DNA of 5,874 bases from Pseudomonadota bacterium. GTDB taxonomy: Bacteria > Pseudomonadota > Alphaproteobacteria > Rhodospirillales > Magnetospirillaceae. Of the stretch, positions 5,821 through 5,874 are shown in pieces. Position numbers and translations under genes: made by a program. The notes beneath the pieces were generated by a model. The model did no database searches. It saw nothing but the letters and a program-made list of their open reading frames with translations, and was not told the origin of the DNA. Each line of letters starts with the position of its first letter. Position 1 is the stretch's first letter. The stretch is from positions 1 to 5,874 of the forward strand of contig JAEZFE010000306.1 in the NCBI GenBank assembly GCA_023437865.1. Direction: 5' to 3'.

Positions 5821-5846
5821 GGGGCGGCGACGACGCCGCCCCTTTT
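5821..5846 (+). terminator. Rho-independent terminator of nifJ
   Basis: A perfect 9-bp stem, GGGGCGGCG (5821-5829) with CGCCGCCCC (5834-5842), has an ACGA tetraloop and is followed directly by TTTT (5843-5846). It starts 12 bases after the nifJ stop codon, so nifJ is the last gene of its transcript. A second run of T residues (5860-5865) lies just beyond without a clear stem of its own. Confidence 0.92.
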
Positions 5847-5874
5847 CCGTCCGGAGCCCTTTTTTACCCGGGCC

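Noticed and set aside
1..5874. CRISPR arrays, tRNA or rRNA genes, insertion sequences
   Set aside because: No regularly spaced direct repeats, no tRNA-like cloverleaf segment, and no transposase or terminal inverted repeats were seen anywhere in the window.

Overview
The window is GC-rich, with strong G/C at third codon positions. Its gene types point to an alphaproteobacterium, most plausibly a Rhodospirillales relative (Magnetospirillum or Phaeospirillum-like). That placement rests on protein style, not on a marker gene. Four complete genes and one 5'-truncated gene can be supported.

Left part (1-750): the C-terminal three quarters of a LuxI-type acyl-homoserine-lactone synthase enters from outside the window. 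It is followed 12 bases later by a 63-residue protein whose ribosome binding site overlaps the synthase stop codon. A clear intrinsic terminator closes this operon. No luxR receptor gene is visible, so one, if present nearby, lies upstream of the window.

Middle part (751-1888): two paralogous XRE/Cro-C1 helix-turn-helix regulators face each other, one on + (894-1319) and one on - (1406-1888). They share about 85% of residues over the DNA-binding domain and a second conserved C-terminal block. A strong hairpin lies between them. They belong to the alphaproteobacterial family that includes PraR/PhrR. In Rhizobium leguminosarum, PraR represses quorum-sensing genes, and the small protein CinS, made from the gene just after the AHL synthase cinI, relieves that repression. 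The arrangement here (synthase, small protein, PraR-like regulators) suggests the same kind of synthase/anti-repressor/repressor module, with a duplicated repressor. This is the most interesting hypothesis in the window.

Right part (1889-5874): a 341-base regulatory interval carries several dyads. It is followed by a complete 1192-residue pyruvate:ferredoxin/flavodoxin oxidoreductase (nifJ/por type) with all expected thiamine diphosphate and [4Fe-4S] ligands, and then a textbook terminator. No sigma-54 promoter or NifA site is visible upstream, and no nif genes are adjacent, so a role in anaerobic or fermentative pyruvate metabolism is at least as likely as a dedicated nitrogen-fixation role. 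A functional link between the oxidoreductase and the quorum-sensing genes is not shown by the sequence.
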